DNA of 64,000 nt, taken from positions 186,001-250,000 of the forward strand of contig CAWKAP010000005.1 in NCBI GenBank assembly GCA_963847675.1, read 5' to 3'. The notes below the pieces were generated by a model. That model was given only the letters and a program-made list of their open reading frames with translations, made no database searches and had not been told where the DNA came from. This stretch comes from JADJWR01 sp963847675 (lineage in GTDB: Bacteria; Pseudomonadota; Gammaproteobacteria; Burkholderiales; Burkholderiaceae_F). Made by a program: the position numbers and the translations under genes. Numbering within the stretch: position 1 is the stretch's first letter; each line of letters begins with the position of its first letter. Of this stretch, positions 38,610 to 47,841 are shown piece by piece.

Positions 38610-38681
38610 CGGGCACAGGTCCGCTGGTGCCGGTGCTGCAGGTTGTTCCGGGGCAAATCGCCTTCAGGCATCGCGGTCGAC

Positions 38682-39299
38682 TCAGTGATCGTGGTGCGCG
38701 GCCTGGTGCAGCAGCCCATGGGCGTAATCGCGCAGCGCGTGCTCGAGGCCGCGCTCGGCGAGCCGCGCAGCGATCCGCGGCCGCACCGTGTCGTAGGGCA
38801 GGGCGCGCCCCTCGATGCGCCGCGTCACGCGCACCACGTGCAGTCCGTAGCGCGTCTCGACCAGCGTCGGCAAGACGCCGATGCCGGCAAAAGACGTGAC
38901 GGCCTGCCAGAACTCCGGCACCACGTCGCGGCGCGAAAGCTGGCCGAGATTGCCGCCGACCTGCGCCGACGGGCAGTTCGAGTAGTCGAGTGCCAGAGCC
39001 GCGAAGCGCGCCGGGTCCGCGCGCGCCGAGTCCAGCACCTGCTGCGCGCGCTGGCGCAGCTCGATCAGCCGCACGCCGTCGGTGACCGCGAACAGGATGT
39101 GGTCGGCCTCGACCAGGTCGCCGCTGCGGAAGAGGTCCGGATGCTCGTGATAGAAGGCGAGGCAGTCGGCCTCGGTCGGCAGCGGCGCCTGCACCTCGCG
39201 GTCGAGCAGCGCGTCGAGGAGCCGCTCCTCGCTGTCGCCTTCGAGGCCGAGCTCGCGGGCGCGCGCAAGCAGGCGGTCGCGGATGTCCTGGACGAGCAT
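38682..39299 (-). CDS. PpiC/parvulin-type peptidyl-prolyl isomerase of the nar operon
   Basis: A 205-residue protein. An alpha-helical N-terminus (MLVQDIRDRLLARARELGLE) is followed by a parvulin domain. HILFAVTDGVRLIELRQRAQ, LALDYSNCPSAQVGGNLGQL, SRRDVVPEFWQAV and PTLVETRYGLHVVRVTRRIE are the family blocks. No signal peptide is visible, so it is probably cytoplasmic, like NifM-type isomerases. The ATG at 39299 lies 2 nt after the narI stop. Parvulins follow narI in other proteobacterial nar operons, presumably helping NarG fold; the client is inferred. Confidence 0.88.
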   Translation of the reverse strand: MLVQDIRDRLLARARELGLEGDSEERLLDALLDREVQAPLPTEADCLAFYHEHPDLFRSGDLVEADHILFAVTDGVRLIELRQRAQQVLDSARADPARFAALALDYSNCPSAQVGGNLGQLSRRDVVPEFWQAVTSFAGIGVLPTLVETRYGLHVVRVTRRIEGRALPYDTVRPRIAARLAERGLEHALRDYAHGLLHQAAHHDH

Positions 39300-39301
39300 C
39301 G

Positions 39302-39991
39302 TCAGCGCCGTGCGCGAACGACCTGGTAGGCGCGGCCAAGGTAGGTCAGCGCCGCGAATCCGCTCCAGATGTGCACCAGCCGCGAGAACGGGAAGACGAG
39401 GAAGATCGTCATGCCCAGGACCAGGTGCAGCTTGAAGATGGGAGCGACGTCCGTGATGTACAGGGCGGCATCGGCGCGCAACAGGACGACGTGCTGTGCC
39501 CAGGTCATCAGCTTGAGCATCTCGCCGCCATCGCGGTGCTGCCACGAGAAGTAGAGCGACACGAGGCCGAGCGTCAGCTGCACGGCGAGCAGCCACAGCA
39601 CGACCCAGTCCATGGTCGTCGTGGTGGCCTTGATGCGCGGCTCGGTGTAGCGGCGGTGCATCAGGATGATGAGCCCGATAAGCATCACGAAGCCTGCCGA
39701 CCCGCCGGCGACGATGGCCAGCATCTGCTTGGCCGGCGCCTCGACGCCGAGCGCGTGAAAGACGGGAATCGGCGTCAGCAGGCCGAAAAGGTGGCCGAAG
39801 AAGATGCCGAGGATGCCGATGTGGAAGAGGTTGGAACCGACCCGCAGCTGGCCGGTACGCAGCATCTGGCTGGAGTCCGACTTCCACGTGTACTGCTCGC
39901 GGTCGAAGCGGATCAGGCTGCCGATCAGGAAGACCGCCAGGCAGACGTACGGATAGATGCCGAAGGCGAGGAAATGAAACGACGTCGTCAT
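39302..39991 (-). CDS. narI: Respiratory nitrate reductase gamma subunit
   Basis: A 229-residue cytochrome b with five membrane helices that anchors NarGH and oxidises quinol. Haem-ligand histidines are expected in SNLFHIGILGIFFGHLFGLL and FKLHLVLGMTIFLVFPFSRL with VHIWSG. It opens MTTSFHFLAFGIYPYVCLAV, and the loop REQYTWKSDSSQMLR is typical. The ATG overlaps the narJ stop by 4 nt, giving coupled synthesis. ppiC starts 2 nt after its stop. The length matches E. coli NarI (225). Confidence 0.95.
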   Translation of the reverse strand: MTTSFHFLAFGIYPYVCLAVFLIGSLIRFDREQYTWKSDSSQMLRTGQLRVGSNLFHIGILGIFFGHLFGLLTPIPVFHALGVEAPAKQMLAIVAGGSAGFVMLIGLIILMHRRYTEPRIKATTTTMDWVVLWLLAVQLTLGLVSLYFSWQHRDGGEMLKLMTWAQHVVLLRADAALYITDVAPIFKLHLVLGMTIFLVFPFSRLVHIWSGFAALTYLGRAYQVVRARR

Positions 39992-40677
39992 GCCACTCTC
40001 CGCTGGAACTGGATCGGTTGTTCGGTTGCCGGGCGCGGCGCGGTCGGGCAGGGCGCCGCGGCGCCCATGAAGTCGACCGGTGCGTCGAGCCAGGCCGCAT
40101 CGATGGCGGCGAAGGAGGTGTCGTCTTCGTCGGCCGCGTCGGCGCCGAGCGGCGGCTCGCCGGCCAGTGCCAGCAGCAGGTCGAGCGCGCCCGCGTAATC
40201 GGAGTTGCGCCGGGCCAGCGCGCCGCCGATGGCGCGCACCAGGTGCGTGACCTCCGCCAGGTGCCCACGCGCCTCGCGCGCCGGCAGCAGGGACAGGTAT
40301 TCGAGGAACGCCGGCAGGTAGTCGGGCAGCTGGTCGGTGTCGAACTCGATACCGGCGGCCCGGTACATCTCGAGCAGATCGACCATCGCCTGGCCACGGT
40401 CACGGGAGTCGCCGTGGACGTGCTCGAAGAGGTTCAGCGAAGTGCGCCGGCCACGGTCGAACGTGTCGATGTACAGCTCCTGCGCATCGAGCAGGTCCGA
40501 TGCGGCCAGACGGTCGAGCAGCGGTGCGACGCCGGCACGCCGCAGCGGCTTCACCGGCGCGGCCGACAGCGCCGCGCTCAGTTCGTCGAGGTGCTCGATG
40601 AGCGCGGCGCCCGGGTAGTCGAGCAGCCGCGCCAGTGCGCGCAGAACGATGGCGGGCCGGTTGTCGTTGGCAGCCAT
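39988..40677 (-). CDS. narJ: Nitrate reductase molybdenum cofactor assembly chaperone
   Basis: A 229-residue TorD/NarJ-fold chaperone that binds the NarG N-terminus and allows cofactor insertion before membrane docking. It opens MAANDNRPAIVLRALARLLD and YPGAALIEHLDELSAAL. The core is AQELYIDTFDRGRRTSLNLF with EHVHGDSRDRGQAMVDLL, and LPDYLPAFLEYLSLLP follows; these are diagnostic. Its ATG shares the A of the narH stop (TGATG), and its stop overlaps narI. The acidic/proline-rich tail (~residues 180-229) is variable in the family. Confidence 0.94.
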   Translation of the reverse strand: MAANDNRPAIVLRALARLLDYPGAALIEHLDELSAALSAAPVKPLRRAGVAPLLDRLAASDLLDAQELYIDTFDRGRRTSLNLFEHVHGDSRDRGQAMVDLLEMYRAAGIEFDTDQLPDYLPAFLEYLSLLPAREARGHLAEVTHLVRAIGGALARRNSDYAGALDLLLALAGEPPLGADAADEDDTSFAAIDAAWLDAPVDFMGAAAPCPTAPRPATEQPIQFQRRVA

Positions 40678-42198
40678 CACGCCTCCGCCTTGATCTTGAT
40701 GACCTTGCGCTTCGACCCGAACAGGCTCTTCACGCCGGTCTTCTCGTCGGCTGCGTTGCCGAGCGAGAAACCGCACGAGCCGCGCAGGTCGAAGGCGTCC
40801 TCCGCGTACTCGCGGTGCGTCGTCGGAATGACGAAGCGATCCTCGTAGTTGGCGATCGCCATGATCCGGTACATGTCCTCGACCTCGGCCTGCGTGATGC
40901 CGGCCTGCTGCAGGATCTCGGGCCGGTCGACGCCGTCGACATGGCGGCCGCGCATGAAGGCGCGCATCGCCAGCATCCGCTCGAGGGCACGAGCCACCGG
41001 CGCTTCGTCGCCGGCGGTGAGCAGGTTTGCCAGGTACTTGAGCGGGATGCGCAGGCTGGAGACGTCCGGGATCTCGCCCTTCATCTCGATCGCCCCGGCC
41101 TCGACGCGCGCCTGGACCGGCGACAGCGGCGGGATGTACCAGACCATCGGCAGCGTGCGGTACTCGGGGTGCAGCGGCAGCGCCACCCGCCAGTCGACCG
41201 CCATCTTGTAGACGGGCGAATTGCGTGCCGCGGCCAGCCAGGCATCCGGCACGCCGTCCCTGCGCGCCTGCTCGATCACCGCCGGGTCGTTCGGGTCGAG
41301 GAAGATCTGCAGCTGGGCGTCGTACAGGTTCTTGCCGTGCTCGACGCGAGGCGGCTTCCTCGATGCGGTCGGCGTCATAGAGCAGCACGCCGAGGTAGCG
41401 GATGCGGCCGACGCAGGTCTCCGAGCAAACGGTCGGCTGGCCGGCCTCGATGCGCGGATAGCAGAAGATGCACTTCTCGGCCTTGCCGGTGGCCCAGTTG
41501 TAGTAGATCTTCTTGTACGGGCAGCCGGAGACGCACATGCGCCAGCCGCGGCACTTGTCCTGGTCGACCAGCACGATGCCGTCTTCCTCGCGCTTGTAGA
41601 TCGAGCCCGACGGGCAGGAGGCCACACAGGTCGGGTTCAGGCAGTGCTCGCACAGCCGCGGCAGGTACATCATGAAGGTCTGCTCGAACTCGCCGTAGAT
41701 CTTCTTTTCCATCTCGGCGAAGTTGGCGTCCTTCGAGCGCTTGGAGAACTCGCCGCCGAGGATCTCCTCCCAGTTCGGCCCCCACTCGATCTTCTCCATC
41801 CGCTCGCCGGTGATCAGGCTGCGCGGCCTGGCGGTCGGCGCCGCGGTCATCTCGGGCGCGCTCTGCAGGTGGTCGTAGTCGAAGTCGAACGGCTCGTAGT
41901 AGTCGTCGATCTCCGGCAGATTGGGGTTGGCGAAGATGTTCATCAGGATGCGCGCCTTGCCGCCCTGGCGCGGCTGCAGCGCGCCGTTGCGCTTGCGCAC
42001 CCAGCCGCCGTTCCACTTGTCCTGGTTCTCCCACTCCTTCGGGTAGCCGATGCCGGGCTTGGTCTCGACGTTGTTGAACCAGGCGTACTCCATCCCCGTG
42101 CGGTTGGTCCACACGTTCTTGCAGGTGACCGAACAGGTGTGGCAGCCGATGCACTTGTCGAGGTTCAGCACCATGCCGATCTGGGCTCTGACTTTCAT
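40677..42198 (-). pseudogene. narH: Respiratory nitrate reductase beta subunit, one frameshift
   Basis: The span is 1522 nt; removing one base gives 506 residues, close to E. coli NarH (512). The start MKVRAQIGMVLNLDKCIGCH is at 42198. All iron-sulfur ligand motifs precede the shift: CIGCHTCSVTCKNVW, CEHCLNPTCVASCPSGSI, CRGWRMCVSGCPYKK with the Trp that gives a [3Fe-4S] centre, and CIFCYPRIEAGQPTVC. After LLYDADRIEEAA the frame moves by one base (41344-41358), then VEHGKNLYDAQLQIFLDPND continues to the normal C-terminus. As given the product loses its last ~220 residues and could not form an intact electron-transfer subunit. Flanking nar genes are intact, so error or a very recent mutation are both possible. 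Confidence 0.9.
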
Positions 42199-42225
42199 GA
42201 GGCGTCCTTTAAGAGCAGATGATTT

Positions 42226-42311
42226 CGCCACGGATGAACACGGATGAACACGGATTGAAAGCAGACGACTCGCTCTTCATCGGTGTCGATCCGCGTGTAT
42301 CCGTGGCAAAT
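42226..42311. repeat. Tandem decamer and imperfect inverted repeat between narG and narH
   Basis: CACGGATGAA occurs at 42229-42238 and 42239-42248, with a third degenerate copy at 42249-42258. GCCACGGAT (42228-42236) is matched in inverse by ATCCGTGGC (42299-42307), and the inner parts pair partly (ACACGGAT with ATCCGCGTGT). The 118-nt gap can thus fold into a long imperfect hairpin. Similar CACGGATNAA repeats occur between genes in many bacteria, from memory. Confidence 0.7.
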
Positions 42312-42316
42312 GTCTT

Positions 42317-45300
42317 TCAGGCATTGGCTGCCGCTGCGGCCTGCGCCATCGCATCGGGCGCGGGCGTGTCGAGCCAGTCGACCTTGGCCATCTTGCGCAC
42401 GATCACGAACTCGTCGCGGTTGGTGCCGATCGTGCCGTAGTAGTTGAAGCCGTAGCTCTGCTGCGCGTAGCCGCCGATCATGTGCGTCGGCTTGAGCACC
42501 GCGCGCGTCACCGAGTTGTGGATGCCGCCGCGCTGGCCGGTGATTTCCGAGCCGGGGGTGTTCACGATCTTCTCCTGCGCGTGATACATCATGCACATGC
42601 CGGGATTGACGCGCTGGCTGACCACTGCGCGGGCGGCGATGGCGCCGTTGGAGTTGTAGAGCTCGATCCAGTCGTTGTCGACGATGCCGACCGACTGGGC
42701 GTCGGCCTCCGAGAGCCAGACCACCGGGCCGCCGCGGTTCAGCGTCAGCATGATCTGGTTGTCGGTGTAGGTGGAGTGGATGCCCCACTTCTGGTGCGGC
42801 GTGATGAAGTTCAGCACCACCTCCGCATTGCCGTTCGGCTTGTGGCCCTTGACCGGGTGCACCGCCTTCATGTCGACCGGCGGCCGGTACAGGCAGAAGC
42901 CTTCGCCGAACGCGCGCATCCACGCGTGGTCCTGGTAGAACTGCTGGCGCCCGGTGAGCGTGCGCCACGGGATCAGTTCGTGCACGTTGGTGTAGCCGGC
43001 GTTGTAGGAGACCTTTTCGCTTTCGAGGCCGGACCAGGTGGGCGAAGAAATGATCTTGCGCGGCTGCGCCTGGATGTCGCGGAAGCGGATCTTCTCGTCC
43101 TCGCGGTGCAGGGCGAGGTGCTTGTGGTCGAGGCCGGTGATCTTGCCGAGCGCCTCCCACGCCTTGACCGCGACGTGGCCGTTGGTCTCCGGCGCCAGCA
43201 TCAGGATCACCTCGCTGGCGTCGATGTCGGTTTCGATCTTTGCCATGCCCAGCGTGGCGCCGGGTTCGGTGACCGCGCCGTTCAGTGCCTTCAGCGCCTC
43301 GACCTCGTCGGCGGTGTTCCACGCGATTCCCTTGCCGCCGTTGCCGACCTTGGTCATCAGCGGGCCGAGCGCGGTGAAGCGCTTGAAGACGTTCGGATAG
43401 TCGCGCTCGACCGGCACCATCTGCGGGCCGGTCTTGCCCGGGATCAGGTCGGCCTCGCCCTTCATCCAGTCCTTGACGTCGATCGGCTGCGCCAGCTCGG
43501 TCGGCGTGTCGTGCAGCGTCGGCACCAGCACGAGGTCCTTCTCCACGCCAAGGTGGCCGACGCAGACCTCGGAGAACTTCTTCGCGATGCCCTTGAAGAT
43601 CTCCCAGTCCGAACGCGCCTGCCAGGCCGGATCCACCGCCGTGGACAGCGGGTGGATGAACGGGTGCATGTCGGAGGTGTTCAGATCGTTCTTCTCGTAC
43701 CAGGTGGCGGTGGGCAGCACGATGTCCGAGTACAGGCAGGTCGTGCTGAGGCGGAAGTCGATCGTCACCAGCAGGTCGAGCTTGCCCTGCGGACCGTGGT
43801 CGTGCCACTTCACGTCGACCGGCTTGACGGCGCCTTCCTCGCCGAGGTCCTTGCCGAGCACGCCGTGGCTGGTGCCGAGCAGGTGCTTGAGGAAGTACTC
43901 GTGTCCCTTGCCCGAGGAGCCGAGCAGGTTCGAGCGCCACACGAACAGGTTGCGCGGCCAGTTGGCCGGCTCGTCGGGATCGAGGCACGACAGCTTCAGT
44001 GAGCCGTCCTTGAGCGACTTCACCGCGTAGTCCTTCGGCTCCATACCCGCCGCAGCGGCGTCGCGGCACACCTGCAGCGGGTTGGTCTGCAATTGCGGCG
44101 CCGAAGGCAGCCAGCCCATGCGCTCCGAGCGGGCGTTGAAGTCGACCAGGCTGCCGGCGAACTGGCCCTTGTCGGCCAGCGGCGACAGGATCTCGTCGAC
44201 CGTCAGTTTCTCGTAGCGCCACTGGTCGGTGTGCGCGTAGAAGAAGCTGGTCGAGTTCTGCTGCCGTGGCGGTCGCACCCAGTCGGTGGCGAACGCCAGC
44301 GGCACCCAGCCGGTCTGCGGCCGCAGCTTCTCCTGGCCCACGTAGTGCGCCCAGCCGCCACCGCTCTGGCCGATGCAGCCGCACATCATCAGCATGTTGA
44401 TGACGCCGCGGTAGTTCATGTCGGCGTGGTACCAGTGGTTCATCGCCGCGCCGATGATCACCATCGACTTGCCGCGCGTCTTGTGCGCGTTCTCGGCGAA
44501 CTCGCGCGCCAGGCGGATGACTGCCGCGCGCGACACGCCGGTGATGCTTTCCTGCCAGGCGGGCGTGTACGGCGCGTTGTCGTCGTACGACGTGCCGAGA
44601 TGGTCGCCGCCGAGGCCGCGGTCGACGCCGTAATTGGCCGCCAGCAGATCGAACACCGTGGCGACGCGCACGTCCTGGCCGCCGAGCCTCACGGTGCGCG
44701 AAGGCACGTTGCGAACCAGCACGTCCTTCAGCGGGTTGGCGGTGAAGTGCTCGTTCTCCACGCCGCCGAAATAGGGAAACGCCACCGGTGTCGTCGCCGC
44801 GCCTTCGGCGCCGAGCAGCGTCAGCGCGAGCTTCGTCTCGCCGCCGCTGCGCACCTCGCGCTTCTCGAGATTCCACTTGCCGACGTTGTCGCCCTGTTCG
44901 CCCCAGCGGAAGCCGATCGAGCCGTTCGGCAGCACGATCTGGCCGGTGGCCTCGTCGACGGCGACCGTCTTCCAGTCCGGGTTGTTGCCCTGGTCGAGCT
45001 TGTCGTCGAAGTCCGAGGCGCGCAGGTAGCGGTCGGGCACGAAGCGGTTGCCGTCGGCCTTCAGCATCACCAGCAAGGGCATGTCGGTGTACTGGCGGCC
45101 GTACTCGGTGAAGTACTCCGACTTCTTCGCGCCGAGATGGAATTCCTTGAGGATCACGTGGCCGAGCGCCATGCCCAGCGCGGCGTCGGTGCCCTGCTTC
45201 GGATGCAGCCAGACGTCGGAAAGCTTGGCGACCTCCGAGTAGTCGGGCGTGATCGCCACCGTCTTCGCGCCCTTGTAGCGGACCTCGGTGAAGAAGTGCG

Positions 45301-46090
45301 CGTCCGGAGTGCGCGTCTGCGGCACGTTGCTGCCCCAGGCGATGATGTACGTCGAGTTGTACCAGTCGGCGGACTCGGGCACGTCGGTCTGCTCGCCCCA
45401 GATCTGCGGGCTGGCCGGCGGCAGGTCGCAGTACCAGTCGTAGAAGCTCATGCACACGCCGCCGATCAGCGACAGGTACCGCGAGCCGGCGGCGTAGCTG
45501 ATCATCGACATCGCCGGGATCGGCGAGAAGCCGATCACGCGATCCGGGCCGTGGGTCTTGATCGTGTAGGCGTTGGCCGCCGCGATGATCTCGTTGACCT
45601 CGTCCCAGCTGCTGCGGATGAAGCCGCCGAGGCCGCGCTTGGCCTGGTACTCGCGGCGCTTGGCCGGGTCGCTCTGGATCGACGCCCAGGCCTCGACCGG
45701 GTTCAGCGTCTTTCTCGCCGCGCGCCACAGCCGGATCAGCCGCCCGCGCACCAGCGGGTACTTCACGCGGTTGGCTGAATACAGGTACCAGGAGTAGCTG
45801 GCGCCACGCGAGCAGCCGCGCGGCTCGTGGTTCGGCATGTCGGGCCGGGTACGCGGGTAGTCGGTCTGCTGCGTCTCCCAGGTGACGATGCCGCCCTTGA
45901 CGTAGATCTTCCAGCTGCACGAGCCGGTGCAGTTGGTGCCGTGCGTGCTGCGCACGATCTTGTCGTGCTGCCAGCGCTTCCGGTAGCCGTCCTCCCAGCG
46001 CCGGTCCTCCTGCGTGACGACGCCGTGGCCGTTCGCGAAAGGCGCCTTCTCCTTGGTGAAGAACAGCATGCGGTCGAGGAAGTTGCTCAT
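42317..46090 (-). CDS. narG: Respiratory nitrate reductase alpha subunit
   Basis: A 1257-residue membrane-bound molybdopterin enzyme (E. coli 1247). The N-terminus has HGTNCTGSCSWKIYVKGGIV and EPRGCSRGASYSWYLYS, the His/Cys ligands of the FS0 [4Fe-4S] cluster. The Mo-ligand Asp region is NSTYIIAWGSNVPQTRTPDA. GQSGGGWAHYVGQEKLRPQT and PTATWYEKNDLNTSDMHPFI are cofactor-binding blocks. No twin-arginine signal is present, so the site faces the cytoplasm as in NarG and unlike NapA. It catalyses nitrate to nitrite with electrons from NarI via NarH. It follows narK2 after 101 nt and precedes narH after 118 nt; both gaps contain short tandem repeats. Confidence 0.97.
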   Translation of the reverse strand: MSNFLDRMLFFTKEKAPFANGHGVVTQEDRRWEDGYRKRWQHDKIVRSTHGTNCTGSCSWKIYVKGGIVTWETQQTDYPRTRPDMPNHEPRGCSRGASYSWYLYSANRVKYPLVRGRLIRLWRAARKTLNPVEAWASIQSDPAKRREYQAKRGLGGFIRSSWDEVNEIIAAANAYTIKTHGPDRVIGFSPIPAMSMISYAAGSRYLSLIGGVCMSFYDWYCDLPPASPQIWGEQTDVPESADWYNSTYIIAWGSNVPQTRTPDAHFFTEVRYKGAKTVAITPDYSEVAKLSDVWLHPKQGTDAALGMALGHVILKEFHLGAKKSEYFTEYGRQYTDMPLLVMLKADGNRFVPDRYLRASDFDDKLDQGNNPDWKTVAVDEATGQIVLPNGSIGFRWGEQGDNVGKWNLEKREVRSGGETKLALTLLGAEGAATTPVAFPYFGGVENEHFTANPLKDVLVRNVPSRTVRLGGQDVRVATVFDLLAANYGVDRGLGGDHLGTSYDDNAPYTPAWQESITGVSRAAVIRLAREFAENAHKTRGKSMVIIGAAMNHWYHADMNYRGVINMLMMCGCIGQSGGGWAHYVGQEKLRPQTGWVPLAFATDWVRPPRQQNSTSFFYAHTDQWRYEKLTVDEILSPLADKGQFAGSLVDFNARSERMGWLPSAPQLQTNPLQVCRDAAAAGMEPKDYAVKSLKDGSLKLSCLDPDEPANWPRNLFVWRSNLLGSSGKGHEYFLKHLLGTSHGVLGKDLGEEGAVKPVDVKWHDHGPQGKLDLLVTIDFRLSTTCLYSDIVLPTATWYEKNDLNTSDMHPFIHPLSTAVDPAWQARSDWEIFKGIAKKFSEVCVGHLGVEKDLVLVPTLHDTPTELAQPIDVKDWMKGEADLIPGKTGPQMVPVERDYPNVFKRFTALGPLMTKVGNGGKGIAWNTADEVEALKALNGAVTEPGATLGMAKIETDIDASEVILMLAPETNGHVAVKAWEALGKITGLDHKHLALHREDEKIRFRDIQAQPRKIISSPTWSGLESEKVSYNAGYTNVHELIPWRTLTGRQQFYQDHAWMRAFGEGFCLYRPPVDMKAVHPVKGHKPNGNAEVVLNFITPHQKWGIHSTYTDNQIMLTLNRGGPVVWLSEADAQSVGIVDNDWIELYNSNGAIAARAVVSQRVNPGMCMMYHAQEKIVNTPGSEITGQRGGIHNSVTRAVLKPTHMIGGYAQQSYGFNYYGTIGTNRDEFVIVRKMAKVDWLDTPAPDAMAQAAAAANA

Positions 46091-46103
46091 TTCAGTTCCT
46101 TGA

Positions 46104-46135
46104 TGAAACGCGAAAGGTGAAACGCGAAACGTGAA
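46104..46135. repeat. Tandem 14-nt repeat between narK2 and narG
   Basis: TGAAACGCGAAAGG (46104-46117) is followed by TGAAACGCGAAACG (46118-46131), which differs at one position, and by a third partial copy TGAA. It lies 14 nt upstream of the narG start, so it occupies the leader of narG. It could alter ribosome access or be a dispersed repeat. Confidence 0.7.
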
Positions 46136-46191
46136 GGCAAGGCGGTCGGGTTGTCCGGCATTTCACCGTGCGCCTGTCAAGGTTCACTCTC

Positions 46192-47841
46192 TTACGGATT
46201 CTTCACGTAGGCGTTCTTGCGCAGATAGAACCACCAGTTGATCAGCAGGCAGGCGGCGTAGAAGGCCGCGAAGCCGTACATCGCGTACTGCGGCGTGCCG
46301 GCGCGAACCTGCGTGCCGATGACCAGCGGCGCGACAAAGGCGCCGTAGGCCGCGACCGCGGAGGTCCAGCCGAGGACAGGCCCGGCCTGCTCGCGGTTGT
46401 AGATGACCCCGATCGTTCGGAAGGTCGAGCCGTTGCCGATGCCGCTGGCGGCAAAGATGACGATGAACAGCACGATGAAGACGAAGAAGTACTGTTCGGG
46501 CGTCTTCGAGCCGTAGGCCAGCATCATCACGTAGCCGACCGCGGCCGAGGCGATCACCATCGCCACCGAGATCACCTGGGTGACGATCGATCCGCCGACC
46601 TTGTCCGAGATCCAGCCACCCACGGGACGGATCAGCGCGCCGACGAAGGGGCCGATCCAGGCGAAGGTCAGCGCGCTCGGCGCGTTGGGGTTCTGGAGGT
46701 GCTGCCAGGCGCCGTCGGCACCCTGCACGTGCGAGAAACCGAAGATGACCGTGATCGCCAGCGGCAGCGCCATCGAGAAGCCAATGAACGAGCCGAAGGT
46801 GACGATGTACAGCGCGGTCATCGACCACGTGTGCTTGTCGTTGAAGATCGCGAACTGCCGCTGCAGGTTCGCCTTCATGTCGCCGAAGGCGACCAGTTTC
46901 ATCGCGAACAGCGTGGCGACGATGATCAGCGGCAGCGCAATCCACATGTTCAGCACGCCAATGCCCGTCGGGGCCGGCAGGTACAGGTACAGGCCGATCG
47001 CGGACGTCACCAGCGCCACGCCGTAAAGCAGCAGGATCCGGCCCAGCGCGGCGGCGGTCGAACCGATGTGTGGCGAGATCGGCAGCAGGTTGTTCATGCC
47101 GAACCAGCCGGCGAAGGCCAGCGGCACCAGCAGCAGCAACCAGACGAAGCCCGCGTTCTGGATGAAGGTCGGCGTGCCGGCGTCGATCTTGCCGATCAGC
47201 GTGCCCGACGGCTTCACCAGCGTCATCGGGTCGCCGCCCAGCGCGCCGAAGATCGCGGTGGTCATCACCAGCGGGATCACGACCTGCATCGTGGTGACGC
47301 CGAAGTTGCCCAACCCCGCGTTGATGCCGAGCGCCAGTCCCTGCTGCTTCTTCGGAAAGAACGTGTTGATGTTCGACATCGAGCAGGCGAAGTTGCCGCC
47401 GCCGATGCCGGAGAGCAGGGCGAGCAGCTGGAACATCCACAGTGGCGTGGTCTTGTCCTGCAGCGCGATGCCGGTGCCGAGCGCGGGGATCATCAGCAGC
47501 GCGGTGGTCAGGAAGATCGTGTTGCGGCCGCCGGCAATGCGGATGAAGAACGAGGCCGGGATGCGCAGCGTCGCGCCGGCCAGTCCGGCGATCGAGGTCA
47601 GCGTGAACAGCTGCGCCTGGGTGAAGGGGAATCCCAGGTTCAGCATCTGCACCGTGATGATTCCCCACATCAGCCATACGGCGAAGCCGTTGAGCAGGCT
47701 GGGCACGCTGATCCACAGGTTGCGGTTGGCGATGCGCTTGCCGGTCGACTCCCAGAACGCCGGGTCTTCGGGTCGCCAGTCGACGATGTCGACCGAACTG
47801 GTGGGCCGCGGGGCGGATCCGGCCGGTTGCGTGGCTGCCAT
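46192..47841 (-). CDS. narK2: NarK2-type nitrate/nitrite antiporter
   Basis: A 549-residue MFS protein with 12 or more helices. The start region (SSVDIVDWRPEDPAFWESTG, KRIANRNLWISVPSLLNGFA) resembles domain 2 of the fused NarK. NINTFFPKKQQGLALGINAG, LGNFGVTTMQVVIPL and IGPFVGALIRPVGGWISDKV are the nitrate-signature and loop motifs; ASGIGNGSTFRTIGVIY carries the second signature. The expected role is nitrate uptake coupled to nitrite export. It is first in the nar group, downstream of an FNR-type box at 48002-48015, so it is probably the most strongly induced gene. The terminal YVKNP and 5'-proximal position are unremarkable. Confidence 0.93.
   Translation of the reverse strand: MAATQPAGSAPRPTSSVDIVDWRPEDPAFWESTGKRIANRNLWISVPSLLNGFAVWLMWGIITVQMLNLGFPFTQAQLFTLTSIAGLAGATLRIPASFFIRIAGGRNTIFLTTALLMIPALGTGIALQDKTTPLWMFQLLALLSGIGGGNFACSMSNINTFFPKKQQGLALGINAGLGNFGVTTMQVVIPLVMTTAIFGALGGDPMTLVKPSGTLIGKIDAGTPTFIQNAGFVWLLLLVPLAFAGWFGMNNLLPISPHIGSTAAALGRILLLYGVALVTSAIGLYLYLPAPTGIGVLNMWIALPLIIVATLFAMKLVAFGDMKANLQRQFAIFNDKHTWSMTALYIVTFGSFIGFSMALPLAITVIFGFSHVQGADGAWQHLQNPNAPSALTFAWIGPFVGALIRPVGGWISDKVGGSIVTQVISVAMVIASAAVGYVMMLAYGSKTPEQYFFVFIVLFIVIFAASGIGNGSTFRTIGVIYNREQAGPVLGWTSAVAAYGAFVAPLVIGTQVRAGTPQYAMYGFAAFYAACLLINWWFYLRKNAYVKNP

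Noticed and set aside
41344..41358. Programmed frameshifting in narH
   Set aside because: No slippery heptamer or downstream structure is evident, and nar operons are not known to use recoding; a mutation or sequencing error is simpler.
42228..42307. Possible CRISPR-like array because of regular CACGGATGAA spacing
   Set aside because: Units are contiguous without spacers, only three copies, and no cas genes are present.
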